Below are positions 30,825-44,930 of a DNA stretch of 64,000 bases, one piece after another; position 1 is the first letter of the stretch; every line of letters begins with the position of its first letter. The notes beneath the pieces are model-generated. The model was not told the DNA's origin and did no database searches. It saw only the letters and a list, made by a program, of their open reading frames with translations. This DNA comes from Edolisoma coerulescens (taxonomy: Eukaryota > Chordata > Aves > Passeriformes > Campephagidae): positions 314,420 to 378,419 of the forward strand of contig VWZW01004616.1 of NCBI GenBank assembly GCA_013397115.1, written 5' to 3'. A program made the position numbers and the translations under genes.

Positions 30825-33507
30825 CTCTCTCATCAGCGTACATCAGCACAGGAGCTATCTGAAGGTGCAGGAAGGCTATCACTATTTCAGTGATGGGTTT
30901 TTGATATCTGTGTTCCTACCAGCTCAAGGCAGAGACGTCTGAGGTGCTGGCTCAGCCTTCCTGTGCAGATACAGGTGCTGCTAGCCTGTACTGCCAGCAG
31001 GGAAATGGAAATCTGCAAGAGGTTAGAGCTCCTACCTGCCCAGCCAAGCCTTCCTGCACCAAAGAAATAAACTGAGAAACAGCTGTGGTTTGCTGCAGTC
31101 AGAGGCCTAAAATACCTTTCTGTGAAATAATAAAGAAAAGAGAGGGTATTTTGCTTTTCTTTTCTGCTCTGTCCATACTGGCCATTCCCTCTGCACCCCT
31201 ACTTACTTCATCTCTGTTCACCAAAGAGGGGTCAGGCCCAAACACTGCTGCAAATGGATTGATAAATGTCGCTGGTCTCCATAACAGCAGTGAAAGCAAG
31301 CCACACTTGGCCAGGACTAAGGACATGGATCATTTCCCTGCCCATGGCTGATGTGCTTCCGCCACTCCTGCTCAGCAGAGGCCCCACACACTCACAGTGG
31401 TGCTCTTGGTATCCCCAGTTTCTGGATCATCTTCACTGAAAAGTGAGCTCTTGTTATATCTTGAGTAACATCCTCCAGTCACAGAGGTACACAAAAGCCT
31501 TTCACTGGAGGGGATTTGCCCCTGGCTGGAAGACCCACCAGGAGTAGGCAAGACAGGCCGTGTTACACCCAGCTTTGGCACCCTCTCAGCAGCTGCCCAC
31601 CTACCCAGGAAGGGGATGGGTTCTCCTGCAGCCCCATGAAGGTCCCACGGTGGCAGCCCAGGAGCAGCAATTCACAGGCTCCCCTGCTGAGTTATCACCA
31701 ACACAGGAACAGCCTTAACTTTCTTTAATCAAAGAGGTTAGAGTAATCCGTTCCTTGACAACCTCTGATTTGTGGCCACATCCTCTAGCAGAAAACCCAT
31801 AACAAATACAAATGCAATTTGTATGGTGATAAGCTTCAGAACCAATGTGATCATCACTCCTCCATCACTGCTCTGAAACCCAGGGCTATCTAGTACAAGC
31901 CTTCATTGCAGCCAGCTGGAGTAGCTACTGTTCAGGTCTCAGAGCCAGACCCAGCATGACCAGGGAGGACTGAACCCGACACACGTCTGCACCACGATTT
32001 TGCCACAGGCATCACAAAGCAGCAAGCATGGTGATTAAAATAAGATGCTGGATTATTCCAGCAGTCCCCCCTCCTTGTTGTCACTTCCAAGTTTTGCTGT
32101 GCTGTCTGTCCGACATCCAAAAAATACTTATTACCATCCTCTCTGGCAGTTGATCAATGGAGCAATTTGGTTTTTATGTGACATCTTCAAGGGAGTGAAT
32201 GTGGAAATTTATTTGATACCTTGGTTTGCCTTCCTGTCAGTGATACGAGCTCTTCTTCTTTCCTCTTTAACACCCATAACTAACTTTTTCCAGAGGATTT
32301 CCAATAACAGAAATCCACTTTGGTCTAGAGCACAGGAACTTTTCCAGAAGGCTCAGTGTCCCAAAGGCAGCCCTGTACTCTCTTGAAGACAATGCTGAGG
32401 GTGCTGCAGCTTCAGACTTGCTGTACCAAAGCAGGTTTCCACACCCTAATCCAACCTTTCCAGTAAAACCAGGCTCTGTGGAAGAAGGAGAGCCCAACTA
32501 CTACGTGTGTAGGTTTGGACTGACCAGATTTCTCTTGACTGTACACACAGGCTGGCCAAGGACCCCCTAGTTCTGGAGCAGTGTTCAGGTGTTGCAGTGA
32601 TGAGGATGTTTTGAGAAGTTGCATGTAGAATAACACAACCAAGCAACAGACTGTGCTGCCCTTGCAGTTTCCAAGTCCTTGAATCTCCTGCGGAAGTTTG
32701 TGTTCATAAGAGAGCTGCTGCAAGCCAGCAAAGGACTTCCCTGGGAAGTGATGATTTTCCCTTACATTTACTTATGTTAAGTAAGTGCATGAAAATCTCT
32801 CCCAGTTATATATATTATATACATACTATTTATTCTGTTAGAAATAAAGGAAGGTTATTTTACTGAACAGGCCAAAATCCCAAGCAGCAGCCTGAATCTA
32901 TCATAGGCTGTGTAACATGTGCTTGCATTATGGAGACTCTTGTCCACCAGAACAAAAAATCACAAAGGACAGAACCCAGACAAACATCAGACTCCGCACT
33001 CAGAAAAAGAGAAAACCATCCAAACAAGAGATTGCTGTGAGAACGTCTTCTGTGATGAGAACTGAAACTGCAAGTCACTGGTTTTCATTGAAAGCAAAGC
33101 AACCAAGAGTCTGAAATCAGTCATGTCCCCCAACTGATGAGTCGTCTGAAATCCGCCGCCTTCCAGAACACACAGATCCTGAGATTTCTCAGCTTCCTTG
33201 TTTGTGATCGCAGATTTCTGTAAAAGGGTATTTCATGATTAAAATCAAATTAATAACAGTAATCATAAAGACACCATAGAAAAAAAACCATACACAGAAA
33301 TTGTCTGACATGTTGGAGGTTTTTTCTCCAATGAATAATGTGTTGATTTTTCAATTTATGCTGCAAGTGATTTAACAGAAAACCTTTTATCTTAGAAGTA
33401 AGGCTGTCAGAGGTTAGTCCAGATACATCGTGGTTTAGAGTAGACTGGGCTTAATTTCACAACCGTATTTTAACCTAATTCTTCCATGCCTGCTGCAAGA
33501 GTTTCCA

Positions 33508-33558
33508 GCCAAGTCAATGGGAGTAATCATGTGAATAACACACGCAGGTTTTGGCCTG
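33508..33558. repeat. Ancient amniote repeat fragment
   Basis: The phrases aagtcaatgggagtaatcatg, shortened here to its recognisable core tcaatgggagtaatcatgtg, and gcaggttttggcc resemble the same old repeat family as at 18488-18540, in opposite orientation. Confidence 0.38.
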
Positions 33559-35893
33559 AAAATCTCTACCACCCTCATTTGTGGGTCAAGGTTGGTCTGC
33601 TTGGGGAAGAGCACAATGCAGTGCCAACAGTGAATGGCCTTTACATGGTCCATTTCCAAGAGATACAATGATACCACCAAACCACCAGGGCTGCATGCAC
33701 ATAATGAAAAGTGACAATGCACTCATTTGTGAAGGATATAAGACAGCCATGGTAGTTAGGCCAACATTTGCATAATCACATTAACTTTAAGGACCTACTT
33801 CAAAATTGACCTAACAATGGCTGTCATTGTTTAAAGCCACAGCTGCCCATGCTGATCGGACAACATGCTTGGTCAACTTGTGTTGCAGCCATCTTCTTCA
33901 GGAAGACTTAGAAAGTCTGACTGAAAAAATTGTAGGCTCCAGGACATCCTGTGAATGCCTGGCCTCCCACCATGGTTTGAGTACCAGGGAATCCACAGCT
34001 TTCAGGGCTGCACAACTGCTGCATTTTCATTGGGACTGATGTAATCTATGACACAGCTTTATTTTTCAGAATTGTTCATGAAGGCTGAGTGAAAAAAGAC
34101 ACACCGATTACTTCTTGGCTGCTGAAAATATTACAAAACATGAATAGTATGAGCCCTAATTATTTTAGGCTCGAGCAAGTTACTGCTTAAGATTTGAAAA
34201 GAAATCATAGCTTGTACTCCAGACATGACACTTCAGTCAGATGTTTCTTCTACACACAGGGAAGATTGAACCATTTGCATCTTCATAAGCCTTGCACAAT
34301 CATCCCCCACCACAAAATTGCTGATATTCAGCCAAAAATGTACCTGGTGAATGTTCTTCTGTGGAAAAATATTTACATACATTATCACCACATTTCAGGG
34401 TAGCTGGTCATGTACATGGTTCTGATGAAAACCCAGACTCTTCTTAGCTAAGATTTTTTGTTCTGATTTTAGAAAGGCAGCCTTGTCCACTTTGAAAAAC
34501 ATGTTTATTTTAAACTATTTTCAGGATTCTCAGACAATCGAGGTGGTACTGGACTAGCTGGAGGGAACTCAGAGTTTCAGTTACAGTGTGTCTTCTTTGA
34601 ATAACACTAACCACAGGTAGGAGAATGACTAGAGCTCACACTCTAGAATGGAAAACAAATAAAGAGAAATATCGAAGAAAAAAAAAAGTTGCAGCAAAAA
34701 CGGTTCAGGTCTTTCTGAGAATGAGGTTGAGGAAAACTCGTTTTTCCTTGCCCTGGTAGGCCTTGTTAGCATAGCATGAGTCTGTGAACTTTAACTGACT
34801 TTTTGTTTTGCATTGCATATACTGTGATTAAAAACCCATTTAGGCTCCCCACTGTCATTTGGTCTCCAGCCATAATAACCAGTTTAAATATTCTTATATT
34901 GGTTTCAATTAAGAAACTCCCCTGGCTTTACACTGTGGATTAGGGACTCAAAATTTTAGGCAGAAATGTAATTTGTGACTCTTATTCCTATGAGGATTTA
35001 TATAAACTTGCCCAAGTCATGCCCTCAGAGCATTTCATTCAGCACAGGAGCACCAGGGGCTGACCTTGGTTTGGCAGTTCCCCTCCTGGGCAGGACACAC
35101 CACCCCTATGAGGGTAAGGGGCTGCACTTGGTCACCTACTACCCTGCTCTGTGCTGTAGGGGCCGGTGCAATGTCACAGGGGCTCAGCTGAGCTGCCTTG
35201 GTCTCTCAGGGGCCTGCGGCTGCTCCGCACTAAGCCTGTTGCATGGCAAGGACGAGGTTACCCCACACCGATGTGGAGGGACGAAGAGCAAGGTGGGTGT
35301 AAAGGCAAGCTGGAAGCAATGGGAATTACTGGCTAGGACCCAGATGTAAATGTGTGTATGAATGTGGGCACACACATAAATGTGACTGTGTAATTAAGAT
35401 TAGTGTTGTAGTGAATATACAGAAAAGTGGGGAGTGAGAGGAGGGTGAAATAATTGCATGTCAAACCTCAGTTCTGACTCCTCTAACTTTGAAGTATTGC
35501 ACTCCCAAGCCTTAATGATCTTTTAATTTATACTTTAAATGATAATTTTTACCTTTTGATTATTCAAAAGATGGGCAACATTTGACACCAATAGTTTACA
35601 TTTAAGCAAAGTAATTGAAAAGATGCAAATGCCTTTACTGAACAGATATGCAGAATGCCCTTCTGCGTTAAGCACAGGTAAAGTGAACAAGCATATTAAT
35701 ATAGGCAAAGCTTCACTAACCACACTTATTTATATTTTAGACACTTAGCTCATCATGAAGATCAGCATTTGTTCCTCATTCTCATATCTGATCATATTAA
35801 GGCTACTGGAACAGTCCAACAGCGTTACAAGAGAACTGCAGCTTGCGCAAAGATAGGGATGAGATCTCTGAAACCTCTTCAGAAACACTTCTG

Positions 35894-35931
35894 CTGTTTC
35901 AGCACTTCTATACTGTTTCAGCACTTCAGAA
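35894..35931. repeat. 19-bp tandem duplication
   Basis: ctgtttcagcacttctata is followed directly by ctgtttcagcacttcagaa. The first 15 bases are identical. Confidence 0.8.
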
Positions 35932-38777
35932 ACCTCTGTACTTTGGGACTGAAAGAAAATACAGCTTCATATCACTTAGACACACATACCTTTCCCACAC
36001 AAAGGAAAGCCTCAGAGGAGAATACTGTTAAAGAAAAAAAATATAGTGGTTGTGCACTACTGTCTCCTGACAGTCAAAACAAACCTTTGGCAGGGAAAGT
36101 GATACTACACCTTCATTTAATCTTATTTTAGGATTCAAAGAGCTATGGCAGTCCCTTTATGTTAAGTCAGTGTAATTTCTACTTTTGAAAATCAACATTG
36201 TGGCATTCATACATTCCTATGGATTTGGTTATTACTGCTGAACACAGTTTTGTTGCAATATGGTAACTCTGTATTTCATTACACAAAAAGTCTTGTGCAG
36301 GTTTCTGCAGGGATCCAAGAGTGAATGGTCAGTTTTCATTTTTCAGTGTGGCAAGGATGGCATTAGTAACTCCGGGATTTCCGCCTAGAAAAAATCTTAA
36401 TATTTCATAGGAGAGACTAAAATGTGTAAAGCACCGAGGGCTGAACTAGGGAATCAATTAACGTGCTCAGTAGGTGGAGTATCAAACCCCTCCTCATCAT
36501 CAGACATGTCCAGTACCACCTGCCTGCCAGGAACGTTTCTGCATTCACACTACAAAACACATGCCTTTAGATGCCATTCCCAGCCCATCCCCACATACAG
36601 CCCCACCTAGTCAACATGGGCTAAACCCAAAGCTTTGCCAAGGGAAAGGCTAACAGCAAAACAACATAGCATCCAGCTCAGGCCCTCTCCACTAACTGGG
36701 CCCATCCAAAGTTTGTGCATCTAAAAAGGAAGTTCTTTTCAGGAAATCACACTTGCCTTTTGGGCTCAGTCCATTTGAGGTAAAAAAAATTGCTCATTTG
36801 TTCAAGCAATGAGCGTTCACTTTCCTGTTACCACTATTTGCTGACAGATTAGAGTATTTCAGGTTTCAGCTCCACCATTTTACACAGACTATAGCACTTA
36901 CACCAAACACGTGTCTGCTGTGGAGAACAACTTGATATAACTTGAAAGTTGTGTCACGTAAGAGCTCATAACATTATAAAATTGCCTATTCACAAATAGC
37001 ATCTCTGGTAAAAAATGCAGACTCTAGACATAACCTTAAATTCATCCTCTGTAAGACAAAATTAACTATTACTAATGCATCTGGATGTAAAACAAGGCAT
37101 ATGAATAGGATCATAACTGCTTTATGTAACTCTCCATACCAAAGAGAAATAGTGAGTTATTTATCTTAATGATGCCAATATTCTGCCAAACATAAGATAA
37201 AACTGCAGAGCGTGGATAGAAAGTTCAGAAACCCATTCAATCACCAGGCAAATTCTCATCAGTTATCAGGAAAAGTAACTCATTTACTACAGAGTCAGAC
37301 AAGGTTTACAAGGAGAGCAGTATTTTTATTAGACTACCTGATACAGCTTCTTAGATCAATGGTTGAACTAAGGTAAAGATATTACAGACTTTGATTTTCT
37401 CTGCAGCAGAAAGCATAACCTCACTTGCACCCTTGGGCAATCACAGGTACAGGAGCATTCACTAATCGCATGACACACGTGGGACAAAGCGTTGTCCCAT
37501 GACTGCATCTGAGAGTGGTGGTGCAAAACGAGTACTGGCAAGACCTCCTACACAGAGCTAAGGGTGGCATTGACACTGCCCGTCAGAAAGCCCAAACAGC
37601 ACAGAGGCACAGGGGCACACTGTGTTTGTACTAAAGCAGATAAGGTCCTCCATCCAACCATTATCCTGTTTTGCCTCACACACACCACAGGTGGTGGTAC
37701 CTGGTGCTGTAGGGACAGGCAAGAACTATCTGCAAACCAGCTCAGTATTTTCTGCAGTGGTGGAGAAGAGGCAAAGACATTCTTTTTGGGGTACTGCATG
37801 CCCTGACATGTAAGATTTGGTTAATCTTTCTTAATACCAAGTGTTATTTTGTATTTATATGTTATACATATAAATATACACTGTTTAAAGACAGATTAGC
37901 ATTAGAAGGTCATAGGCAGCTCAAAATAAAATTACAAAAACCCAACCCAGCTACCTCCTCCAAAGTCCCCACACACTTCATTGCAATATGCATGTGGGCT
38001 AATTTCAGCTGCTGTAACTCACTGGTCTCCATTTAGCAACTTCTGTATTTTTTTCCTCTTCTTTTTTTTTTTTTTTTATGGCACTTTGAAGGCGTGGGCT
38101 TGTAGAGCAGTGATGTAAAACAACAACCCAAGAAAACAACCTAAGTTAAGTGCCTGTTCATATCACTGAAAAAGAGGGAAAAAATCAGATGTCTTTTCCT
38201 TCTGATAGTATTTTCAAAACCCACACCAACAGTGCATAACTCTTTAACTCTTCCAATGGATATTTTGGGGTTTTCCCCCTGCTATTTCATGGAGACTGTC
38301 ATCCTGCAAGTCTTATGTTCCACTCAGATTTAAATATCTCAGATCTTACTACTGCTATTTACCTGTTGTTCATTTCTATCCCAGCACCAGTCAAAAATAT
38401 CAAGGAAAGCCTGACTGTAAGACACAGTGTAGCACAACCCCAGAAAGTTCCTATTGTGTTAAGCAGAATTTGCTGCTGGGAGATTTATTTAATAGTAAAA
38501 TACTGTTTTAAGAATAGATCTTGCACTTTCAGAGAGGCCCCGTGTTTTCTGATGCTCGCAACAGGCAGTGAAGGCACCTTCACAGGCCAGTGGGACTACT
38601 CATTTTCATCATACACGGGCATATTATGACATAAATCTACAGTTCTCTGGGAGAACTTTTTTGTAAGCACGCATCAAGACCTACAGCCAGAGCTCCCAAG
38701 CAATCTTTTGCCTTTCTTTGGATTATTGGAGGAGCTGCAACAGCTCCTCTATCGAGGAATATATATATAGCATATAG

Positions 38778-38827
38778 CATATAGCACACACCCTGCAGCA
38801 TTTATATTGCAGGGTGTGTGCTATATG
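38778..38827. repeat. Perfect 20-bp inverted repeat with 10-base loop
   Basis: Arm 38778-38797 (CATATAGCACACACCCTGCA) is the exact reverse complement of 38808-38827. The loop is gcatttatat. Just upstream are overlapping catatag units (about 38764-38784). It could be a small foldback element, a hairpin RNA source, or a local inverted duplication. Confidence 0.9.
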
Positions 38828-41800
38828 GTGGTGGCTTGTCCCTTGAGTTATGGTCAATCAGTTTGGGATTCCTTCCCTGCTTTCACTGTCTCTTCCAAAA
38901 AGATAAAGGGAAAGAAAGAGAGGAGGGATGCAAAAGGGGAAAAATCTATCTCAGCCTATTTCTTTCACGTGGAGACCACATGCAGCCTGCTTCCTGCTTT
39001 GCCATGTTCCGTGGCAATCACTTTGATCCCTGGAGAGGTGAGACGGAAGTTGGTCTTCACCATTTAATTTCTTTATAGATAGCAAAGTCCATCCTTCCAC
39101 CTGCATCCAAAGCACTGAGGCATCTGGCAGAACAAAGCAGGAGAGAAAAATAGTTGACCAGAATCTATCTGAAATTGCCATCATACAGGTGCAGTCTTGT
39201 TTTTCATCTCAGTTGCAGCAGTCCCCAGTGACTGTCAATGTTTTACTGGGGTTAATTAACCCTTTTTTGCCTAGAAAGGATCAGAGAAAAAAAAAATAAT
39301 CAAAAGACCCCCCCAAAAGCTATCTGAACAAGAATAAAATCACATGAGTAGAGAAATGCAAGAATCATATCTAGTTCAGAACTGTGCTACAAATAAAAAG
39401 GTTGAGCAAGTAAAAAAACCCAGCAAATCTATGGGGAAAATTTGCATCTTTGGATTGCTGAGACAGCTCCAAGGTTAGCATGTTACTTCCAACACCTGAA
39501 CAAGGTGGTAAAGATAAACAGAGAAACCACTCAAGAAGCACCGTCAAGAGTAAAGGAGCAATTGTTAAGCAAGGAATAGTAAAACTGAACAATAAACTTG
39601 GATAAGCACTGTAGACGGGAAGTCAGCAAATCTAAACAACTGAAATAAAAGATAAGACTTCGAGGATAGATAAGAATTCCCAAAGCCGCAGTTTGGCTGA
39701 GCCGTCAACATTAAACATTCCTTCAGATCCTCAAGGAGAAGTGGTGGCAAAGGAGGCTTATGAGGAAATCCAAGTGCAAAAGGCAGGACTGTTCCCTGCT
39801 ATGTGGTGCCTTGTGCTCCTTCTCTGTCTGGTTGTTCGAGTCCTAAACTACAGGCTTCCACTACTACCCTGAGGAGATGATCCCATAATCCCAATGTTAA
39901 GATTTTTCCATTTACATGTAGCCTAAGTTTTGCCTCTCATTTTCATCTCATTCCTGCTATTTATACCTCCTTCCATTAAAAAGAAAATGTCCATCGTTAC
40001 CATTTGAGTATTATACATATTTGCCTCCTTTTCACTCTCTAGCTAAGTGGCTGTCATTAACAAGGGTGTATTTAGCTCTCTGACAGCCTCTGTGGAATTC
40101 ACCCGTCAGTGAAGGGTCCCTCCAGCCCTCCAGGACCAGGCTCACTGAGGTGGCTGCAGGGAGGGAAAGGTCTTTGTTTCTTGCTGCCACCACCTGATAC
40201 CTCAAAATGCCCCTTGCAAAATGTGCTGGGCTTTTTTTCCCTTCTCTAATCACATGCTGAGTGCGTGTCTAACCTCACCAGTAGTGCAGCTCCTTGTCTC
40301 GCAGCAAGTTTATTTGGTCCAGGTTACTTTTCCTCCCAACATCAGTTTTTCCATAGCAACTTGAATTAGAACTAAGTGCCCCTCTGATTTGTCACAACCT
40401 CTGACAGCTTCCTATCCACCACTGAAAGCTGAGTGATGGCAGGACAGAAAAGTCAAACAGGCAGGCAACATCTGGGCTTGTTTTTGGTGCCTCAGCTTTC
40501 AGGGTGGAGAGGTCGTAAGGATGCTCTGCAGCTGCTCTCCAGCTGTGACAAAACCCAAACTTAGCTCTGCCAAAGCCTCTGTAGCTGTAAATAAGGCAGT
40601 TTCGGTAAACAGAGAATAATGCATAGGTCTGGGAGGAAAGAGGGGAAAATGGGGGACAAATGCTTAGTTGTGTTGGTACCGCAGGAGCTCAGCGCTGGTG
40701 GCAGAGCTGCTGAGCCCTCCCTGATTCACCTCAAACAGGACACTTCAAAACACCTCATCAACCCGGAGTTGGGGATTCTTGAGCTGCAGTCACATTCCTG
40801 GCCCTCAGCGAAACCGCCCACTCTGACCCTCAGGAGCAGCGCCAGGGAAAGCGATGCCTCCAGACCCAAGAGCTACAAGTCTGCCATGGGTCTGGAACTG
40901 CTGGAAAGCCGGGCTGTGATGCAATCCTTTGGCAATCATCGGCTATGCTGCAGTAAAACTTGCCTGGCTCTGCCAGTTGTGCCTTCTATATCCCTTGCTT
41001 TGAAGAATGCCATGTGCAGAGTCAGTGAAAGGGAAAATATTTCTCTTGCCAGGAGACTTCAACAGCAAGTCTTGGATATTCTCTTGGCTATAAAAATAGA
41101 AAACACTGTTTGGTGGTGGAGATGCCCAATTTCTTCAGACCTCTCTGTTTCTCACACAATGTTTTTTCAAAGTCTTACCTGAATCTTCCTTGCTGCAGTT
41201 CAAGCCTATTCCTTCTTTTTCAATCAGCAAAATCATGGAGAATAGCTTGATGTTTTCCTCTTTGCAGCAATGTTAATAGTATTAACAGATAATCACCCTC
41301 TAATGAAACAGAATGGGATTTAGAAATATCAGCCATTAGGAGCCTTCAGCTGAAAGGGAGCTAAGTATGACAAAACCTGCTCTCTTAAGTGTAGTATTTC
41401 AGGATTTAACTGAATTCACACTGTTAAATTGACATTCCACAGCAAATGGAATTCCAGGCTTGCAAAACAACTTCCTCCCATTTGTAAATCGTATCACTTT
41501 GCATATATTTGAATGGTCAAACATCTATTTAGTCCCTGGAATTGTTTGTTCTTTCATTAATGGAGACTAGATGAAAGCTGCAGATAACAGCTAATAGTGA
41601 TTGAACATAAAGTAAAACCCTTTTTATTGTACAGGATCTGCAGCCCGAGCACCATGGCAATAATCTAATGATGCCAAAACTTGGATGCCCTTCAAATGCT
41701 CCAGAACAATAGGTGCTGCCAGCATGACCTACACGAGGCACCAGTGGCTGAGAAGCCAGGCTCTGAAGTTGCACTCTAACTCTGCGGCCGTGGCAGTGCA

Positions 41801-44609
41801 AGGGCAGCGACCCAGGAGCACCCTGGAAGGGCTGGGCACGCACAGAGCTGGGCAAGGGGCCAGTGCTGCTCAGGCCCAGCCTCCTGGGGCTCCTTCTGGT
41901 TTAGACCCTCTGAAGTCTAGCTGCCAGAACTCAGGAAAAGGTAAACTGGAGTCCTTGTCAGGGTATTCCAGAGCAGGGAAGCCCAGCAGCTCCCACAGAC
42001 TCCAGCGATACTTGCCCAGCAGTGAAGCTCACAAACATCTCCATTTGCAGAACTTCCACATTTTAAAGTGGAATGACAGGGGCTCAGTCTGGGTAAGAGG
42101 CGTGAGATGAAAGTTGCCCCTCAAGCTATTCCAGCACTTTGGAGCCTTCTCAGGGACAAGCGTGCAGCACACTGTGGACAATTAAATGTACTGATTGTGT
42201 GCACTCAGCTGTGCATCAGCAGCCCCTTTAGGAAAAATGTCCAGCTTCCGTCATTTGACACCAAAACCCAAATTATTTGAATGGCTGGTGGGATTAGTAA
42301 ATGTATGTGCCATAAAATCCACATGTGCTCTGTGAAGCATAAAACTAAAACACTGCAAGCAAAAAGTGATTTCTTGGTTAAATACTTGGAGTAGATTCAG
42401 TGCTTTCAGGGGGTTTGTGGGAATGGGAAAGGGTAGGGAAAATAACACAACCAAAACGTGGTAATATGGTGTAGTTATTTCCCTCCTTTCCACCAAATGG
42501 TTGCATTCACTGACTACCTAATTTCCAGAACAGGAGTCTTGTTAATTCTGAGTTGTGGAGAAAGAGTCCACCTCGAAGAAAAAACGTGAGAACATTACAA
42601 ACCATTCACCGACTGAGATCACAAAAGAAGAGAAATGGACAGGGAAAAGGCCAGGTTCTTCAACAGTGAGACATTCCCAGCTGTACCACAGTATTTGTTT
42701 TAGTTTAAACATATGGCTCAATGAATTAATGAAAGGAAGGTGCATCAGAAATATCATCCTCTACCTACTATCATTGTATAAGTCTGCGTATTTTTCAAAA
42801 GCCTAAGCAGTCACAGACTTTATTAATCCTGTTTCAAAGTAAAGGCATTTCCACTCCTTAATGAAAGAGCGCTTACAATTGAGATAGATACTGGATTTGC
42901 AGCATGACCCCCCCTATCTATTGATATGACATTGTTATCTCATGTTCCGTAAAATAAGCAGGGTCTCCTCAACTACTTTTTAACATGTTTCTGTTTTGTT
43001 ATCAAATCGAGACGGCATCCTATGTGATGGGCAGGCATTCTTCTTTGTAGCGGACAGAAACTTGGGTCCTTTCCTTGCCAGCTTATCCAGCATTTATCTT
43101 CTCTCTCTGTTTTGATGGTAATTATCACTTTTGAATGCAAGAAACCTGAGGGGAAAAGTAACCTCTCTTTCCTTGCTACAGAACATACTTCAAGGCTTTC
43201 AGTTTTTCTGGCCAGACTCCCATCCCAGATTTTTGGAGCTCCAGTGGGGCTTGCTCTACTATTATAGCTGCCAGCAGAGTGTATTGCAACAAGTTATAGT
43301 GTCAAACTACAGCTGAGTAATCCACCTTTAGAAACAAAGGCCTTTTCCAGAGCTTTTTCTTCGCATGCCTGATAGTGCCAGCCCCAAAAATAAAATAATC
43401 AGAATTGCCATTCCAAGCCATAAGACTGAAAAACATCATTTTACAGAAGTACTTTAAAAATCCCCAAACCCTCAAAACTTAGTCCCACCATAAATACAGA
43501 CTATCTTTCAACTACTGAGTCATAGGTATGTGACAGCTAAACTTTTAAGATTCTGCTTGAGGACTGGACATTGTCAAGGCAGTCTTACACAGATTAACTC
43601 TCAGGCTGTCCACAGGAGAAATATTAGTATCTTCAGCTAAAGACAGGGAAATTGAGGTGGAGGTTCAATTTACCCAAGGTCATGCCATAAATCACTGGAG
43701 CAGCACAATTAAAACTGAATAGCCATGGGCTCATGAGCTCTGGAGAAAGATTCAGGGTCAAGATTTTTGCTCCAGTTAGAGATTTATGACAGAGGAGATA
43801 ATGAATATAACATTTTCACCACAATTTTCTTCTCAAAGAATGGTTGTTATGCACCAACACTGATCTGAGTCTTACAGATGCTATTTTAGAGGAAGAAAAA
43901 GGCAACTAATAATAGTACACATAACAAAGAGAAAGAAAGGAAATATATGATCATCTAATTTAAATAGACCCAGAAGAACTTATTTTTTGCTCCATCACAC
44001 TTCTGTAATATAAAACTAAGCTTTTCCATGAGAGAGAGAGAAAAAATAATAGACAAGCTTTGTGATAAAATCACATGGGCATAGATTGTACCAAATAGGG
44101 CTGCCTAACTCCTTACTTTCTGTAAAAACCTATGCATTATTGAGCATCCCCATTGTGTCTCCCAATCCTTACCTCTTCTACATTAACAATTCCAATCCCT
44201 TGCACACTTTTTGTAGGTTTCTAAATCTCTTGTCAGGCCCACTGCTGTTCCTTGAACCATATTCAGCTTTTCTGCCAGCTCCAGTATGCAGTGCCCAAAA
44301 CTAAAGCAAAGTATTCCTGCGGAAGCTTGGGAAGAAGTAATAATCTTCTGATCTTAAACACTTCACTTCTCCTACTATCACTGAGATGACCCTTTTTTTC
44401 CAACAGACATAGTGTGTTGAGGATTCATTTAGTTTGCCTTTGAATCTGTCACCTTTCACATTTTTCTGCAATAAAACTGAAAAGCCACTTTATATTTTTG
44501 TCTTTCGTTCCTTCTTCCTCTAGCACAAATCTTACTGGCTCCTATTTTACTGTTTTGCGCCATTACTTCCATTTTCCAACATAATTTTTAATTCTGATCA
44601 CGTCCTACA
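38828..44609. other. Intergenic sequence, no gene recognised
   Basis: Mostly AT-rich non-coding DNA, with a possible MIR-like fragment at 43640-43740. A 187-codon open frame at 40619-41182 and a 141-codon frame at 41685-42110 show no recognisable protein and no supporting splice or poly(A) context. Confidence 0.5.
43640..43740 (+). repeat. Ancient MIR-like SINE fragment
   Basis: The order agacagggaaattgaggtgg, ttacccaaggtcatgccata, tcactggagcagcac and aattaaaactgaat follows the MIR-type core (gggaaactgaggc...cccaaggtcacac...gtggcagagc...aactgaa). Confidence 0.42.
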
Positions 44610-44930
44610 AACAGCCTGCAAACTCCTGGTGTCACGCACACATTTTATAAATACTACTACATCCTCCAGCTCATTAATGGAAATAGTGAATAGAAGTGAC
44701 AGAGAACTGACCTCAGGGACCTCACTTGCAATATCTCCCTGGTATGATAACTAAACTTGGATAACTCTTATTTGAATGCAGCTTTTCTTTTTTAATTAGT
44801 TATGCATCAACTCCTTGTGATAGTTTCATCTAGACCATATTCCCCCCTCTTTGGTTATAAAAAATGTCATATAAGACAGTATCAAAAATCTTACTGAAAT
44901 CAAAAGTCATGACATTATTATGCACTCTTA
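44610..44930 (-). mobile_element. Ancient CR1-type LINE fossil, reverse-transcriptase part
   Basis: Read on the minus strand, broken frames give DFSKIFDTVLYDI, EYGLDE and FTISINELEDVVVFIK. These match in order the CR1 reverse-transcriptase blocks DFSKAFDTVSHDIL, KYGLDEW and LFNIFINDLED...FIKFADDTKL. Stops and frameshifts show it is long dead. It is much more diverged than the CR1 copies at 13583 and 62065. Confidence 0.65.

Larger units (their letters stand above)
31072..38777. other. Intergenic sequence, no gene recognised
   Basis: AT-moderate non-coding DNA. I saw one old repeat fragment (33508-33558), a 19-bp two-copy tandem repeat at 35894-35931 and short AT-rich simple sequence near 32805-32830. 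No coding exon is supported. Confidence 0.5.

Noticed and set aside
40619..41182. 187-codon plus-strand open frame in intergenic DNA
   Set aside because: No recognised motif, no nearby promoter or poly(A) logic, and average codon use; probably chance.
41685..42110. 141-codon plus-strand open frame
   Set aside because: Ser/Gln/Ala-rich reading of moderately GC-rich DNA, no family resemblance.
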